DNA of 64,000 nt from DATBSK01 sp964501785 (GCA_964501785.1 CAZCUD010000007.1:124001-188000), one strand, 5' to 3'; positions 10,372 through 19,335 are shown, counted from the first letter of the stretch. Made by a program: numbers and translations. Notes: generated from the letters alone by a model not told the origin.

Positions 10372-11652
10372 ATGGCCGTCGACACGAGCGAGACCACCGC
10401 CGAGCAGCTCCGTGAGCAGACGCTGGCGTGGCTCCGAGAGAACCTGCCCGCCGGGTGGATGGAGGCGATCGACGCCGGCGATCGCGACCGGTGGACGCAG
10501 CTGCGCGGCGAGCTCGACTACGACGCGTGGTGCAAGCGGTTCGGCGAGGCGGGGTACGCGACGCCGACGTGGCCGGCGGAGTACGGGGCCGGCCTGTCGC
10601 TCTCGCCGACCCAGGCGAAGCACGTGAACGAGGTGCTCGGTCACTACCGGGTCGCACGTCCCTTCAACATCATCGGGATCGGCATGGGTGGCCCGACGAT
10701 CATCGCCTGCGGCACCGAGGAGCAGAAGCAGCGCTTCCTGCGCCCGCTCGCGACCAACGAAGAGATCTGGTGCCAGCTCTTCTCCGAGCCGAGTGCCGGC
10801 TCCGACGTCGCCGGTCTCTCGACCCGTGCCGAGCGCGACGGCGACGAGTGGGTCGTGACCGGGCAGAAGGTCTGGACGACGCTCGCGCACATGTCGCGCT
10901 GGGGGATGTTGCTTGCCCGCACCAACCCCGACGTGCCGAAGCACAAGGGCCTCACCTACTTCGTGCTCGACATGCAGGCACCCGGCGTCGAGGTCCGTCC
11001 GCTCGTGCAGATCACGGGTGACGCGGAGTTCAACGAGGTCTTCATGGAGGAGGTCCGCATCCCCGACTCGATGCGGGTGGGGGACGAGGGCCAGGGCTGG
11101 CACGTCGCGATCACGACCCTCATGAACGAGCGGGTCGCGCTCTCGGGCGCGGGCTCGATCTCGGGCGACTCGGTCGGTGGGAGCCCGGTCGAGAAGCTCA
11201 TCGCGCGCCATCAGCCGGTGACCGACCCGCTGCTGCGGCAGCGGCTCGCGCAGCTCTACATCGAGACCCACCTGATCAAGCTGAACAACCAGCGGGCCGC
11301 CGACAAGCGCAAGAGCGGCGGCGAGGTCGGTCCCGAGGGCTCGATCACCAAGCTCATGGCGGCCGAGTTCAACCAACGCCTCCAGAAGGTCGCGGTCGAC
11401 CTCGAGGGAGCAGCCGGCGTGGCGTGGGAGGGGAAGCCCTTGGGTCGCGAGGGCGCGATGGGGTTCCTCAGCGACATCCCCGAGGAGTCGCGTGACATCG
11501 CTCGTGGCTTCCTGCGCGCGCAGGCGAACACGATCGAGGGCGGCACGTCCAACGTCATGCGCAACATCCTGGGTGAGCGCGTGCTCGGCCTGCCGAAGGA
11601 GCCCGACAACTCCCGCGATCTACCGTGGAAGGACGTACCCCGCTCGGCGTAG
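10372..11652 (+). CDS. Acyl-CoA dehydrogenase (FadE family)
   Basis: 426 aa, FAD enzyme that desaturates acyl-CoA thioesters and passes electrons to ETF. Visible are 'QLFSEPSAGSDVAGL' (about 138-152), 'WVVTGQKVWTT' of the middle beta domain, and the C-terminal 'ANTIEGGTSNVMRNILGERV' typical of FadE proteins, with the catalytic Glu at EGGT. The start at 10372 has AGAGGGGGA 8-9 nt upstream; an in-frame ATG at 10339 falls inside the plausible -10 box, so it is rejected. Its electron acceptor may be the EtfBA encoded at 32.8 kb. Substrate chain or ring type is unknown. Confidence 0.9.
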   Translation: MAVDTSETTAEQLREQTLAWLRENLPAGWMEAIDAGDRDRWTQLRGELDYDAWCKRFGEAGYATPTWPAEYGAGLSLSPTQAKHVNEVLGHYRVARPFNIIGIGMGGPTIIACGTEEQKQRFLRPLATNEEIWCQLFSEPSAGSDVAGLSTRAERDGDEWVVTGQKVWTTLAHMSRWGMLLARTNPDVPKHKGLTYFVLDMQAPGVEVRPLVQITGDAEFNEVFMEEVRIPDSMRVGDEGQGWHVAITTLMNERVALSGAGSISGDSVGGSPVEKLIARHQPVTDPLLRQRLAQLYIETHLIKLNNQRAADKRKSGGEVGPEGSITKLMAAEFNQRLQKVAVDLEGAAGVAWEGKPLGREGAMGFLSDIPEESRDIARGFLRAQANTIEGGTSNVMRNILGERVLGLPKEPDNSRDLPWKDVPRSA

Positions 11653-11665
11653 CGAGGACGCGACG

Positions 11666-12721
11666 GTGCGATCGGGCCTTCGGCGGTTCCTGCGTCGGCG
11701 AGGCGCGAGGCCGGAAGAGATCGAGAACGCCGAACGCGGCGGCTACCTCTCGCTCCTCGTCCTCGACCGGGAGGTGCTGCCGGGTGAGCGCAAGCACACC
11801 CTGCGCGAGCTCGCGACGCGGGGCAAGACCGATGTGGCGACGGCGAAGGCGGTGTGGCGGGCGGTCGGGTTCCCGGACATCCCCGACGACCTGCCGGCCT
11901 TCACCGATGCCGACGTCGTCACCCTCCGTGCGTTCCTCGACACCTTCGCCGATCCGTGGGTGCTCGACTGGTCCATCGACCTCGCGCTGCGCCAGACCCG
12001 GGTCGTGAGCTCGTCGCTCGCGCGAGCGGCGGATGCCCTGACCGACGACATCGCCCGATCGTTCCGCGACGCCCAGGCTGCGGGGATCTCCGACGAGGAG
12101 CTCGCGGATCGGCTCGCGGGGCAGATCGACTTCGATCGCATCGTCGGGCTCGTCGACCACCTCTTCCGGCTCCAGCTCCGCTCCGCGTTCTGGCGCCGGC
12201 TGGCCGGGACCTCGCCGTCCGCCCCGGGGACGGTGCTGGGCGCGGTGGGCTTCGTCGACCTCGTCGGCTACACCGCGCTCGCCGAGGAGCTCGAGGACGA
12301 GCGCCTGGCCGACCTGCTGCGGCGGTTCGGCGAGCTCGCCCACGACACCGTGGTCGGGGCGGGTGGGCGCATCGTGAAGACGATCGGCGACGAGGTGATG
12401 TTCGTCACCGACACGGCCGCGACCGCGGCCGAGATCGCAGTGACCCTGACCGAGCGCACCAGCGGCGACGCGCTGCTCCCGTCGACCCGGGCCGGGGTCG
12501 CGTCGGGGCCGTTGGTGGCGCGCGAGGGCGACTACTTCGGACCGGTCGTGAACCTCGCGTCGCGCCTCACCGAGCTCGCGCGACCGTCGACGGTGCTCGC
12601 GCCGGCGGAGCTCGGCGAGCAGATCGCCGGCGACCCACGCCTGCACGTCCGCCGGATCTCGTCGAAGCGCATCCGCGACATCGGCCGTGTGGACATCTGC
12701 GTCATCGGCCGAGCCCCCTGA
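11666..12721 (+). CDS. Class III adenylate cyclase with Rv1264-type N-terminal regulatory domain
   Basis: 351 aa from a GTG 13 nt after the acyl-CoA dehydrogenase. N-terminal all-helical domain (about 1-185; 'LRELATRGKTDVATAKAVWRA') resembles the pH-sensing regulatory domain of M. tuberculosis Rv1264. The cyclase domain (about 190-345) has the metal aspartates in 'GFVDLVGYTAL' and 'KTIGDEVMF', the purine-selecting Lys just before IGD, Asp in 'GDYFGP', and the transition-state Asn/Arg in 'VNLASRL'. All catalytic residues appear intact, so it should make cAMP. A cNMP-binding protein is encoded at 39.8 kb. No transmembrane segment. Confidence 0.85.
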   Translation: MRSGLRRFLRRRGARPEEIENAERGGYLSLLVLDREVLPGERKHTLRELATRGKTDVATAKAVWRAVGFPDIPDDLPAFTDADVVTLRAFLDTFADPWVLDWSIDLALRQTRVVSSSLARAADALTDDIARSFRDAQAAGISDEELADRLAGQIDFDRIVGLVDHLFRLQLRSAFWRRLAGTSPSAPGTVLGAVGFVDLVGYTALAEELEDERLADLLRRFGELAHDTVVGAGGRIVKTIGDEVMFVTDTAATAAEIAVTLTERTSGDALLPSTRAGVASGPLVAREGDYFGPVVNLASRLTELARPSTVLAPAELGEQIAGDPRLHVRRISSKRIRDIGRVDICVIGRAP

Positions 12722-12795
12722 CCCGACCCGCAGGAGCCGGCCCGACCCGTCACCCGTGATCCGTCACCCGGAAGGCGCGTCCCGCCCGTCGCCGT

Positions 12796-12838
12796 GTTGG
12801 AAGACTCAGCGACAGCATGTGTCGCTGAGTCTTCCGAC
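12796..12838. repeat. 43-nt palindromic intergenic element, copy 2 (terminator candidate)
   Basis: Same 19-nt left arm as copy 1 (12796-12814); right arm 12820-12838 differs by one base that still allows a G-U pair; the 5-nt loop is GCATG instead of ACAGC. It sits between the convergent cyclase and alpha/beta-hydrolase genes, as copy 1 sits between another convergent pair. Confidence 0.85.
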
Positions 12839-12855
12839 GTCGTGGACGACGGTGC

Positions 12856-14349
12856 TCAGCAGCGGCGGTCGCGTGCGGGGGGCTCGCCCGTGACGAGGTA
12901 CCGGTCGACGATCCGGTCGACGCAGCGGTTGCCGCTGGCGTAGCTGCCGTGCGACGTGTCGTCGACCGTGAGCAGACGTGCCCCCTCGATGCGCGTGCGG
13001 AGGTCCTTCGCGCCGACGTAGGGCGTGGCCGGGTCGCGCGTGGCGCCGACCACGAGCACGGGTGCCGTGCCGGCGACGCGGACGTCGCCCACCTGCTCGT
13101 CGGCCCGCGGCCGGGGCAGCCGGGGGTCGCACCCCGACGGCCCACCCGCGAAGAGCGGGCCGAAGAACGGGTGGTCGGCAGTGAGCTGCTCGAACGTCGC
13201 CCGGTACTCGTCGAACGACACGAGAGGCTCGGGCTCGTCGGCGCAGACCACCATGCCGATGACCTGTTGGAGGTTCGAGTACGTGCCGTCGTCCCGGCGG
13301 CCGGCGTAGAGGTCGTTGAGCAGGAGGAGCGTCGAGCCGTCACCGATCGTGGCGTCCTGCAGGCCCGCGGCGAGGATCGGCCACTCGGCACGGGAGTAGA
13401 GCGCCGCGACGAGGCCCACGTAGAACTCGGATGCGCCGACGGTCCGGCCCTCACCGGCGTCGATGCGCACACCCTGCTCGAAGCGGGCGCGCAGCTCCTC
13501 GAGTGCAGCGCGGGGCTTCCCCCGGGAGTGGAAGGCACAGTCCTCGTCGCTCGCGCAGTCGTCGAGGAACTCGTCGAGGGCGTTCTCGAAGCCGGCGACG
13601 CTGTCACGCTGCTCCTCGGCGGTCGTGGACGTCAGGTCGACGGCCGCGTCGAGCACCATCGCACGCACTCGGTCGGGATGCTCCTGGGCGTAGATCGCGC
13701 CCAGCAGCGTTCCGTACGAGTACCCGAGGAAGGTGAGGCGCTCGTCGCCGACCGCGGCACGGATCAGCTCGAGGTCGCGTGCGACGTTGCGCGTCCCGAC
13801 CCGGGCCAGCCAGTCGCCGTGACGCGCGATGCACTCCGCCACGAGGTCGACCGACGACGAGGTGCCGTCGTAGAAGGCGCGGAGGTCGGCGATCCCGTCG
13901 GGTGTCGGGTCCTCCGACCATGCCGCCTCGAACGTGGCGTCGTCGACGCAGCGCACCGGCGCCGACCCACCGACGCCGCGCGGGTCGAAGGAGAGGATGT
14001 CGAAGTGCTGGCGGATCGCCGCCGGCATGTAGTCGGCAGTGGCGCGCAGCGTCTCCGTGCCGGCGTCCCCCGGGCCGCCGTAGTTGACGACGAGCGTGCC
14101 GACGCGCCGGTCTCGGTCGTCGGCCGGTCGACGTGCGAGCTCGAGCTCGAGCTCCTCCCCGTCGGGTGCCGCGTGGTCGACGGGCACCGCGAGCGAGGCG
14201 CACTCGATGCCGCCGCCGCAGCGCTCCCAGGCGAGACGAGGCGAGGGCTCGCCCGTCGCGTGCGCCGTGCCGTGCGTCACACTTGCCGACAGCGCCGCGC
14301 CCGGGATGACCAGCGAGAGCGCGACGACGATGCGCGCGCCTCGGATCAC
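12856..14349 (-). CDS. Secreted alpha/beta hydrolase, tripeptidyl-aminopeptidase (TAP) type
   Basis: 497 aa, GTG start. Signal peptide at 1-31 ending ATA/HATG. Oxyanion region 'VVNYGGPGDAGTE' (about 87-99), 'SFDPRGVG', and nucleophile motif GYSYGT (about 200). The C-terminal TAP-like domain has 'LVVGATRDPATPYVGA' with the likely acid Asp and 'THGSYASGNRCV' with the catalytic His. Cysteines such as 'ERCGGGIECA' suggest an oxidised exported protein. Family members cleave N-terminal peptides (Streptomyces SlpD/E, mycobacterial Hip1-like hydrolases). TATCGT lies 8 nt before the start. Confidence 0.87.
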   Translation of the reverse strand: MIRGARIVVALSLVIPGAALSASVTHGTAHATGEPSPRLAWERCGGGIECASLAVPVDHAAPDGEELELELARRPADDRDRRVGTLVVNYGGPGDAGTETLRATADYMPAAIRQHFDILSFDPRGVGGSAPVRCVDDATFEAAWSEDPTPDGIADLRAFYDGTSSSVDLVAECIARHGDWLARVGTRNVARDLELIRAAVGDERLTFLGYSYGTLLGAIYAQEHPDRVRAMVLDAAVDLTSTTAEEQRDSVAGFENALDEFLDDCASDEDCAFHSRGKPRAALEELRARFEQGVRIDAGEGRTVGASEFYVGLVAALYSRAEWPILAAGLQDATIGDGSTLLLLNDLYAGRRDDGTYSNLQQVIGMVVCADEPEPLVSFDEYRATFEQLTADHPFFGPLFAGGPSGCDPRLPRPRADEQVGDVRVAGTAPVLVVGATRDPATPYVGAKDLRTRIEGARLLTVDDTSHGSYASGNRCVDRIVDRYLVTGEPPARDRRC

Positions 14350-14380
14350 GACATCGAACGATACCGGTGGGGGACGGCGG

Positions 14381-14386
14381 TAACGT
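14381..14386 (+). promoter_or_regulatory. Leaderless -10 (TAACGT) of mca
   Basis: TAACGT followed by 7 nt and the GTG at 14394; this pattern supports the chosen mca start. Confidence 0.5.
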
Positions 14387-14393
14387 CGCGTGC

Positions 14394-15317
14394 GTGAGTG
14401 ACGTCCCGCTCGACCCGGCCGGCAACCCCCTGTGCCTGCTCACGGTGCACGCGCATCCCGACGACGAGGCTTCGAAGGGCAGCGCGACCGTCGCCCGGTA
14501 CCACGACGAGGGTGTGCGCGGCGTGCTGGTGTGCTGCACGGGCGGCGAGGCCGGCGACATCCTCAACCCGGCCATGGATCGACCCGAGGTGCGCGAGCGG
14601 CTCACCGAGGTTCGCCGGGAGGAGCTCGACGCGAGTGCGACCGCGATCGGCTACGACTCCGTGCACATGCTCGGCTACCACGACTCGGGCATGCCCGACA
14701 CCGAGCCCAACGCTCGACCCGACAACTTCGCCAACGCCCCGCTCGACGAGGCCGTCGGACGCCTGGTGGCGATCATCCGCGCCGAGCGGCCCCAGGTGAT
14801 TGTGACCTACGCCGAGGACCGCAGCTTCTACCCGCATCCCGACCACATCCGGGTCCACGAGATCTCGTTGCCGGCCTTCACCGCCGCGGGTGACGCGACC
14901 GCGTACCCCGACGCAGGGGAGCCGTGGTCGCCGTCGAAGCTCTACTACACGGGGTTCTCCCGCCGCCGCGTGCAGGCGATGCACGACGAGCTGATCCGCC
15001 GCAACGAGGAGAGCCCGTACGCACGGTGGTTCGAAGGCGACTTCCCCGACCGCGACGATCGCTTCACCACCTTCGTCGAGGTCGGCGACTGGCTGCACGC
15101 GCGGCGCGCGGCACTCCTCGCGCACCGCACCCAGGTCGATCCCGAGGGGCACTGGATGCGCCTGCCCGACGACGTGATCCGCGAGATCTTCCCGTGGGAC
15201 GAGTACGTGCTCGCCCGCTCGACGGTCGGCCCGGTGCCGCCGCCCGAGCCCGAGGACGACCTGTTCCTCGGGCTGCGCGCGTCGGAGCCCGTCGCTACGA
15301 TCCCGCGGTCCACCTGA
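14394..15317 (+). CDS. mca: Mycothiol S-conjugate amidase
   Basis: 307 aa, PIG-L deacetylase fold. Zn-binding AHPDDE near residues 19-24, followed by SKGSATVARY typical of Mca, and 'HPDHIRVHE' near 146-154. Mca hydrolyses mycothiol conjugates of toxins and drugs, releasing a mercapturic acid for export; MshB, the biosynthetic paralogue, differs after the AHPDD motif. Start GTG 14394 is chosen because TAACGT precedes it by 7 nt and the upstream in-frame start at 14367 would add a non-conserved tail. Presence of mca implies mycothiol metabolism and an actinobacterial host. Confidence 0.88.
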   Translation: MSDVPLDPAGNPLCLLTVHAHPDDEASKGSATVARYHDEGVRGVLVCCTGGEAGDILNPAMDRPEVRERLTEVRREELDASATAIGYDSVHMLGYHDSGMPDTEPNARPDNFANAPLDEAVGRLVAIIRAERPQVIVTYAEDRSFYPHPDHIRVHEISLPAFTAAGDATAYPDAGEPWSPSKLYYTGFSRRRVQAMHDELIRRNEESPYARWFEGDFPDRDDRFTTFVEVGDWLHARRAALLAHRTQVDPEGHWMRLPDDVIREIFPWDEYVLARSTVGPVPPPEPEDDLFLGLRASEPVATIPRST

Positions 15318-15352
15318 CCGGCGACGGTCGGGCCGATCGACGGGGGGAAGCA

Positions 15353-15739
15353 GTGGCGAAGTACCTGACGCAGGAGTGGCTCGACGAGAGCCGCGAGCTC
15401 GCCAAGGACCAGCCCGAGCGGCCGGGCGCCTCGGCGAAGATGCAGTACGTCGTCACCGGCGGGCCCGACGGCGACGTGAAGTACTACTGGGTGCTCGAGA
15501 ACGGGAAGCTGCTCGAGAGCTCGCTCGGCGAGATCGCCGACGCCGACTTCACCCTCACGTCGACCTACGACGACTCCGTGGCGATCGCGAAGGGTGAGCT
15601 CGACGCGAACGCGGCGTTCATGCAGGGGAAGATGAAGGTCACCGGCAACATGGGCAAGCTCATGCAGCTCATGCCGTTGACGATGTCACCCGAGTACCAG
15701 GCGCTCGGGGAGAAGGTGCGCGCGATCACCGAGTTCTAG
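15353..15739 (+). CDS. SCP2 sterol-binding domain protein
   Basis: 128 aa, a single SCP2 domain: 'MQYVVTGGPDGDVKYYWVLENG', 'ADFTLTSTYDDSVAIAKGELDANAAFMQGKMKVTGNMGKLM'. The 'GKMKVTGNMGK' end is the family hallmark. Such small proteins bind sterols or acyl-CoA in a hydrophobic tunnel and often travel with lipid or steroid catabolism genes. GTG start has a strong ribosome-binding site (CGGGGGGAAG, 15341-15350). TACGAT at 15297 inside the end of mca may be its own promoter. Confidence 0.87.
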   Translation: MAKYLTQEWLDESRELAKDQPERPGASAKMQYVVTGGPDGDVKYYWVLENGKLLESSLGEIADADFTLTSTYDDSVAIAKGELDANAAFMQGKMKVTGNMGKLMQLMPLTMSPEYQALGEKVRAITEF

Positions 15740-15746
15740 CGTCGCC

Positions 15747-16571
15747 TCAGGCCGGGTCGAGCCGCAGGCGGTGCACTCGGAAGGCACGGTGCGCGACCGC
15801 TCCGGCCTTCGCGTAGAAGGGGATCGGCGCGACCCACGCGATCTCCGCGCTCTGGGCCTCGTCGCGTTCGGCGATGTCCTGCGCGAGCGCGCCGAGGATC
15901 GCGTGCCCGGTCCCGCCGTGTCGGCGTGCCGGGTCGGTCGCCATGGGGCCGATCCACGTGCGTCGGTTCACCGAGTGCGCGCCGAACGCCAAGGTCTCGC
16001 CCGCTGAGTCGCGCGCTGCGAACGTGGTGCCGCGCTCGATGCCTCGGACGATCTCGTCCTCCCAGTGGGGGAACTCCCGTCGCGCCAGATCGACGGCGCC
16101 CGTGCCGCCCTCGCGCTCGACGACGATCCCCGGTGGAGGATCGGCGCGGAACGAGGTCGGCAGCAGCATGTTGAGCCCGTGGTCGTACGGCTCGAAGCCC
16201 AGCGCCTGGAAGCAGGCCAGCGCGGCCGTGTTGGAGAGGTCGACCCCCGGCCACACGTAGCGCGGCGCGAGGTTGCCCGTGTGGATCTCGCTCACGCCTG
16301 CGGCTCGGCACTGCTCGACGACGTCGTCGACCAGTGCGCGGGCCAGGCCCGTGCGGCGGCGGGTCGGGGTCACCGCGATCAGCGTGATCCACGCGATCTT
16401 GACCCCGCTGGCGTCGCGCACGACCCACGTGATCGCGGCGTCGTCGTCGCCCTGCACGTTGGCGTCCGTTCCGTAGCAGCACTCGTCGAGGTCGGCCGCG
16501 GTCAGGCCTTCGTCCGGCATCGCCCGGTCGCACAGCGCGGCGAGACGGAGCGGGTCGAGGTCGCGTCGCAT
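15747..16571 (-). CDS. GNAT-family N-acetyltransferase (tandem)
   Basis: 274 aa. An N-terminal GNAT region has acetyl-CoA-loop-like 'PTRRRTGLARALVDDVVEQ' (about 70-88) and 'NTAALACFQALGFEPYDHG' (about 117-135). A second, shorter GNAT-like half contains 'ATDPARRHGGTGHAILGAL' near 215-233. Two degenerate or active GNAT folds in one chain are common in mycothiol-type and resistance acetyltransferases, but no specific substrate can be assigned. Last gene of a minus-strand run after the thiolase and ChbG deacetylase. Confidence 0.8.
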   Translation of the reverse strand: MRRDLDPLRLAALCDRAMPDEGLTAADLDECCYGTDANVQGDDDAAITWVVRDASGVKIAWITLIAVTPTRRRTGLARALVDDVVEQCRAAGVSEIHTGNLAPRYVWPGVDLSNTAALACFQALGFEPYDHGLNMLLPTSFRADPPPGIVVEREGGTGAVDLARREFPHWEDEIVRGIERGTTFAARDSAGETLAFGAHSVNRRTWIGPMATDPARRHGGTGHAILGALAQDIAERDEAQSAEIAWVAPIPFYAKAGAVAHRAFRVHRLRLDPA

Positions 16572-16586
16572 GTCGGACGAGGGCTG

Positions 16587-17426
16587 TCAGCCGGCGCGCT
16601 GGAGCTCGCGCAGCTCGCGATAGCCGATGAGCTTCACGCCGGCGCGCGCGATGAGCCCGGGGAGCGAAGGGTCGTGGCAGAGGTACGCGTGGTCCTCGAC
16701 GCGACCGGCCCAGTCGGGGTGCGAGGCGCGCAGCTCGTCGGTGTCGACGGCCGGGTGCAGGTACACCTCGGTGACGCCGGGGCGCAGGTCGAGGAGCGCG
16801 CGCTCCATCACTCGCCGACCGCCGACACCCGTGTAGTAGACGAAGCTGTCGGGGTACACGACGCCCGCGGCGGTTGCGAGCTCCCGGTACGGGAAGCCCA
16901 CCAGAGCCTCGGCGCCGGCCGGACCCATCCGCAGCGGCAGACCGAAGTCGAGCGCGAGCTCGAGGTAGACGTCGAAGAAGTCGGCGCGCAGCTGGAGCGT
17001 GCCCATGTGGCTGTCGAGGTGGCTGACGTCGAACCCCCACAGGATCGCTCGCTCGATCTGCGCTCGGCACTCGCGCCGAACCTCCTCGAGGTCGGCGTGA
17101 TCCCAGGTGTCCTCGATCGTGCGCGGGAAGCCGCCATCGCCGTCGAGGAGGCTCGGGGACCGGGTGATCGGGCCCCAGCGGTAGGTCTCCCACTCCGCGT
17201 TGAGCGTGAGGTGCACGCCGACGTCCTCACCACGCCAGCCGGCCGCCGCATCGCGCGCCCATGGGCACGGGACCATGAGCGACGCGCTCGTGCCGATGCC
17301 ACTGCGGAGCGCGTCGTACACCGCGACGTTGGCCGCACGCGACGAGCCGAGGTCGTCGCAGTTGACGATCAGGAGCCGGTCGTCGGGGGAGTAGCCGAGG
17401 CGCTCCGCGAGTGACGGCGTCGCCAC
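16587..17426 (-). CDS. ChbG/YdjC-family carbohydrate deacetylase
   Basis: 279 aa. N-terminal 'RLLIVNCDDLGSSRAANVA' carries the metal-binding DD pair, 'HLDSHMGTLQL' near 150 gives further ligands, and 'VTEVYLHPAVD' the C-terminal His motif. Family members de-N-acetylate chitooligosaccharides or similar sugars. GTG start at 17426 follows GGGAG by a few bases and lies 8 nt after the thiolase stop; the open frame extends upstream only as antisense/overlap of the thiolase. The substrate is unknown. Confidence 0.83.
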   Translation of the reverse strand: MATPSLAERLGYSPDDRLLIVNCDDLGSSRAANVAVYDALRSGIGTSASLMVPCPWARDAAAGWRGEDVGVHLTLNAEWETYRWGPITRSPSLLDGDGGFPRTIEDTWDHADLEEVRRECRAQIERAILWGFDVSHLDSHMGTLQLRADFFDVYLELALDFGLPLRMGPAGAEALVGFPYRELATAAGVVYPDSFVYYTGVGGRRVMERALLDLRPGVTEVYLHPAVDTDELRASHPDWAGRVEDHAYLCHDPSLPGLIARAGVKLIGYRELRELQRAG

Positions 17427-17434
17427 CGGGCTCC

Positions 17435-18625
17435 CTAGGACAGTCGTTCGAGGATCGTGCCGGTGCCGAGCCCGCCGCCGCAGCACATCGTCACCAGCGC
17501 CAGCTCGCCGTCGGTGCGCTCGAGCTCGTGCAGGGCCGTGGTGACGAGCCGGGCGCCGGTCGCTCCGACGGGATGCCCGAGCGCGATCGCGCCACCGCTC
17601 GGATTGACGATCGCCAGGTCGGGCTCGAGCTCGCGTGCCCATGCGAGCACGACCGACGCGAACGCCTCGTTGATCTCGATGGTGTCGAAGTCTCCGATCG
17701 CGAGCCCCGTGCGGCCCAGGAGGTGGCGCGTGGCGTCGATCGGCCCGGTGAGCATGAGGACCGGGTCGACGCCGACCAGGCACTGGTCGACGATGCGCGC
17801 CCGCGGGGTCACGCCGAGCTCGCGGGCGCGCCCCGCGGTCGTGAGCACCACTGCGGCAGCGCCGTCGGTGATCTGGGACGAGGTCCCCGCGGTGTGCACG
17901 CCGTCGTCGCGCGCCACGGGCTTGAGCGCCGCGAGCGCCTCCAGGGAGGTCTCGCGCAGACCTTCATCGCGCGCGACGTGGTGGGTCGTGCCGACGGGCT
18001 TGCCGTCCTCGCCGAGGTCGGGGGCGTCGATGGGGAGCACCTCGCGCTCGAAGCGCCCTTCTTCCCATGCCCGTGCGGCTCGCTGCTGGGACTCGAGTCC
18101 GAGCTGATCGCACTCGAGCCGGGCGATGCCCCACTTCTCGGCGATGCGCTCGGCCCCCTCGAACTGGGTCGTGTACTCGTACTGCTCGAAGTAGCTCTTG
18201 GGCAGCGGCCGACCGGGGCCGCTCTGCACGGCGGCGCCGAGCGGGACCCGGCTCATCGACTCGACGCCGCAGGCGAGCGCGGTGTCGACGACGCCGGCGG
18301 CGACGAGGGCCGCGGCGAGGTTGGTCGCCTGCTGCGACGAGCCGCACTGGGCGTCGACCGTCGTCGCCGCGACCGACATGGGCAGACCCGCGGTCAGCCA
18401 TGCGGTGCGAGCGATGTCGAAGGTCTGCTCGCCGACCTGCGAGACGCACCCCCCGATCACCTGGCCGATCGCGTCGGGCTCGAGACCCGAACGATCGACC
18501 GCTTCGCGCTGGACCGCGGCCAGCAGGTCGGCCGGGTGCATGGTCGCGAGCCCGCCGTTGCGCCGCCCGAGCGGTGAGCGGACGGCGGACACGATCACCA
18601 CGTCGTCGTCGGAGAGGGCGCGCAC
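17435..18625 (-). CDS. Thiolase (acetyl-CoA acetyltransferase family)
   Basis: 396 aa, the normal thiolase length. Nucleophilic Cys in 'DAQCGSSQQA' (about 90), His in 'GGAIALGHPVGATGAR' (about 350) and second Cys in 'VTMCCGGGLGTG' (about 383). 'VIVSAVRSPLGRRNGGL' opens the protein. Degradative or steroid-ring thiolase function is likely given the CoA-linked neighbourhood, but chain-length specificity is not readable. GTG start with TACGAT 7 nt upstream, facing a divergent leaderless promoter. Confidence 0.92.
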   Translation of the reverse strand: MRALSDDDVVIVSAVRSPLGRRNGGLATMHPADLLAAVQREAVDRSGLEPDAIGQVIGGCVSQVGEQTFDIARTAWLTAGLPMSVAATTVDAQCGSSQQATNLAAALVAAGVVDTALACGVESMSRVPLGAAVQSGPGRPLPKSYFEQYEYTTQFEGAERIAEKWGIARLECDQLGLESQQRAARAWEEGRFEREVLPIDAPDLGEDGKPVGTTHHVARDEGLRETSLEALAALKPVARDDGVHTAGTSSQITDGAAAVVLTTAGRARELGVTPRARIVDQCLVGVDPVLMLTGPIDATRHLLGRTGLAIGDFDTIEINEAFASVVLAWARELEPDLAIVNPSGGAIALGHPVGATGARLVTTALHELERTDGELALVTMCCGGGLGTGTILERLS

Positions 18626-18632
18626 GGAGCGA

Positions 18633-18652
18633 ATCGTACCGCCCTCTACGCT
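18633..18652. promoter_or_regulatory. Divergent leaderless promoter pair (thiolase / lipoprotein)
   Basis: TACGAT on the minus strand (18633-18638) is 7 nt before the thiolase GTG, and TACGCT on the plus strand (18647-18652) is 6 nt before the lipoprotein ATG. The two start codons are only 33 nt apart. Confidence 0.55.
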
Positions 18653-18658
18653 GATCGC

Positions 18659-19300
18659 ATGCGGCCCCGCCTCGCGCTCGCCGGCGCGCTCGCGTGCTTG
18701 CTCGTGGTCGGCGTGGCCTGCTCCGGCGGCGGGAGCGACGACGCCGCGTCCCCCAGCCGTGACGACCGCGTCGCGCAGGACGACGAGGGGCCCGGGTGCG
18801 AGCACATCGTCGCCAGCGAGGAGCGTCGCTTCCGGCGCCCCGGCACCGATCTCGTCTACATGGTCGACGCGGTGACGGAGCCGCTCGTCTGCTACGACAA
18901 GATCTCGTTCGTGTTCGACGCAGGTGACGGGCCCGACCTGCCGCCCGGATACCTCGTCGAGTACCGCGAGCCGCCGTTCGTCGAGGGCATCAACACGACG
19001 ACGGAGGGCTTCGACGACGCGAAGGCGTACCTGTACGTGGAGATGCAGCCCACGTCGACCGTCGACCTGCGGTTCGCGGGTTCAGGACGGCGCACCTACC
19101 GGGGCAACCTGCGGCTCGCTCTCGACGAGGCGATCCATCACACGGTGATCGTCGAGTGGCTGGACAAGGTCGAGGACGTCACGCCGGAGGATCCGACCGA
19201 CGACAAGATCATCTGGGTGATCGGACTGGACGAGAAGCGTCCGTTCACCGTCGACTCCGCGAACCAGCCTCCCCGCATCAACGTCCTCGTGATGCGCTGA
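18659..19300 (+). CDS. Lipoprotein with AMIN-like domain
   Basis: 213 aa. Lipoprotein signal: basic MRPR, hydrophobic stretch, lipobox VGVAC with Cys21 as the lipidation site, then a Ser/Asp-rich linker. The mature part ('DLVYMVDAVTEPLVCYDKISFVFDAG', 'YLVEYREPPFVEG', 'TVDLRFAGSGRRTYRG') looks like the actinobacterial AMIN-like beta-sandwich domain. It is likely anchored outside the membrane; the ligand is unknown. Leaderless start. Confidence 0.75.
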   Translation: MRPRLALAGALACLLVVGVACSGGGSDDAASPSRDDRVAQDDEGPGCEHIVASEERRFRRPGTDLVYMVDAVTEPLVCYDKISFVFDAGDGPDLPPGYLVEYREPPFVEGINTTTEGFDDAKAYLYVEMQPTSTVDLRFAGSGRRTYRGNLRLALDEAIHHTVIVEWLDKVEDVTPEDPTDDKIIWVIGLDEKRPFTVDSANQPPRINVLVMR

Positions 19301-19335
19301 ACGACCCGCCCGGCGACCCCTCGGGCGCGCGCGGG

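Noticed and set aside
8558..12838. The two palindromes as ends of an insertion sequence
   Set aside because: Each copy is a self-contained hairpin, and the DNA between them is ordinary chromosomal genes with no transposase.
16065..17414. 449-codon plus-strand frame over GNAT and ChbG genes
   Set aside because: Antisense to two recognised genes; no motif in its translation.
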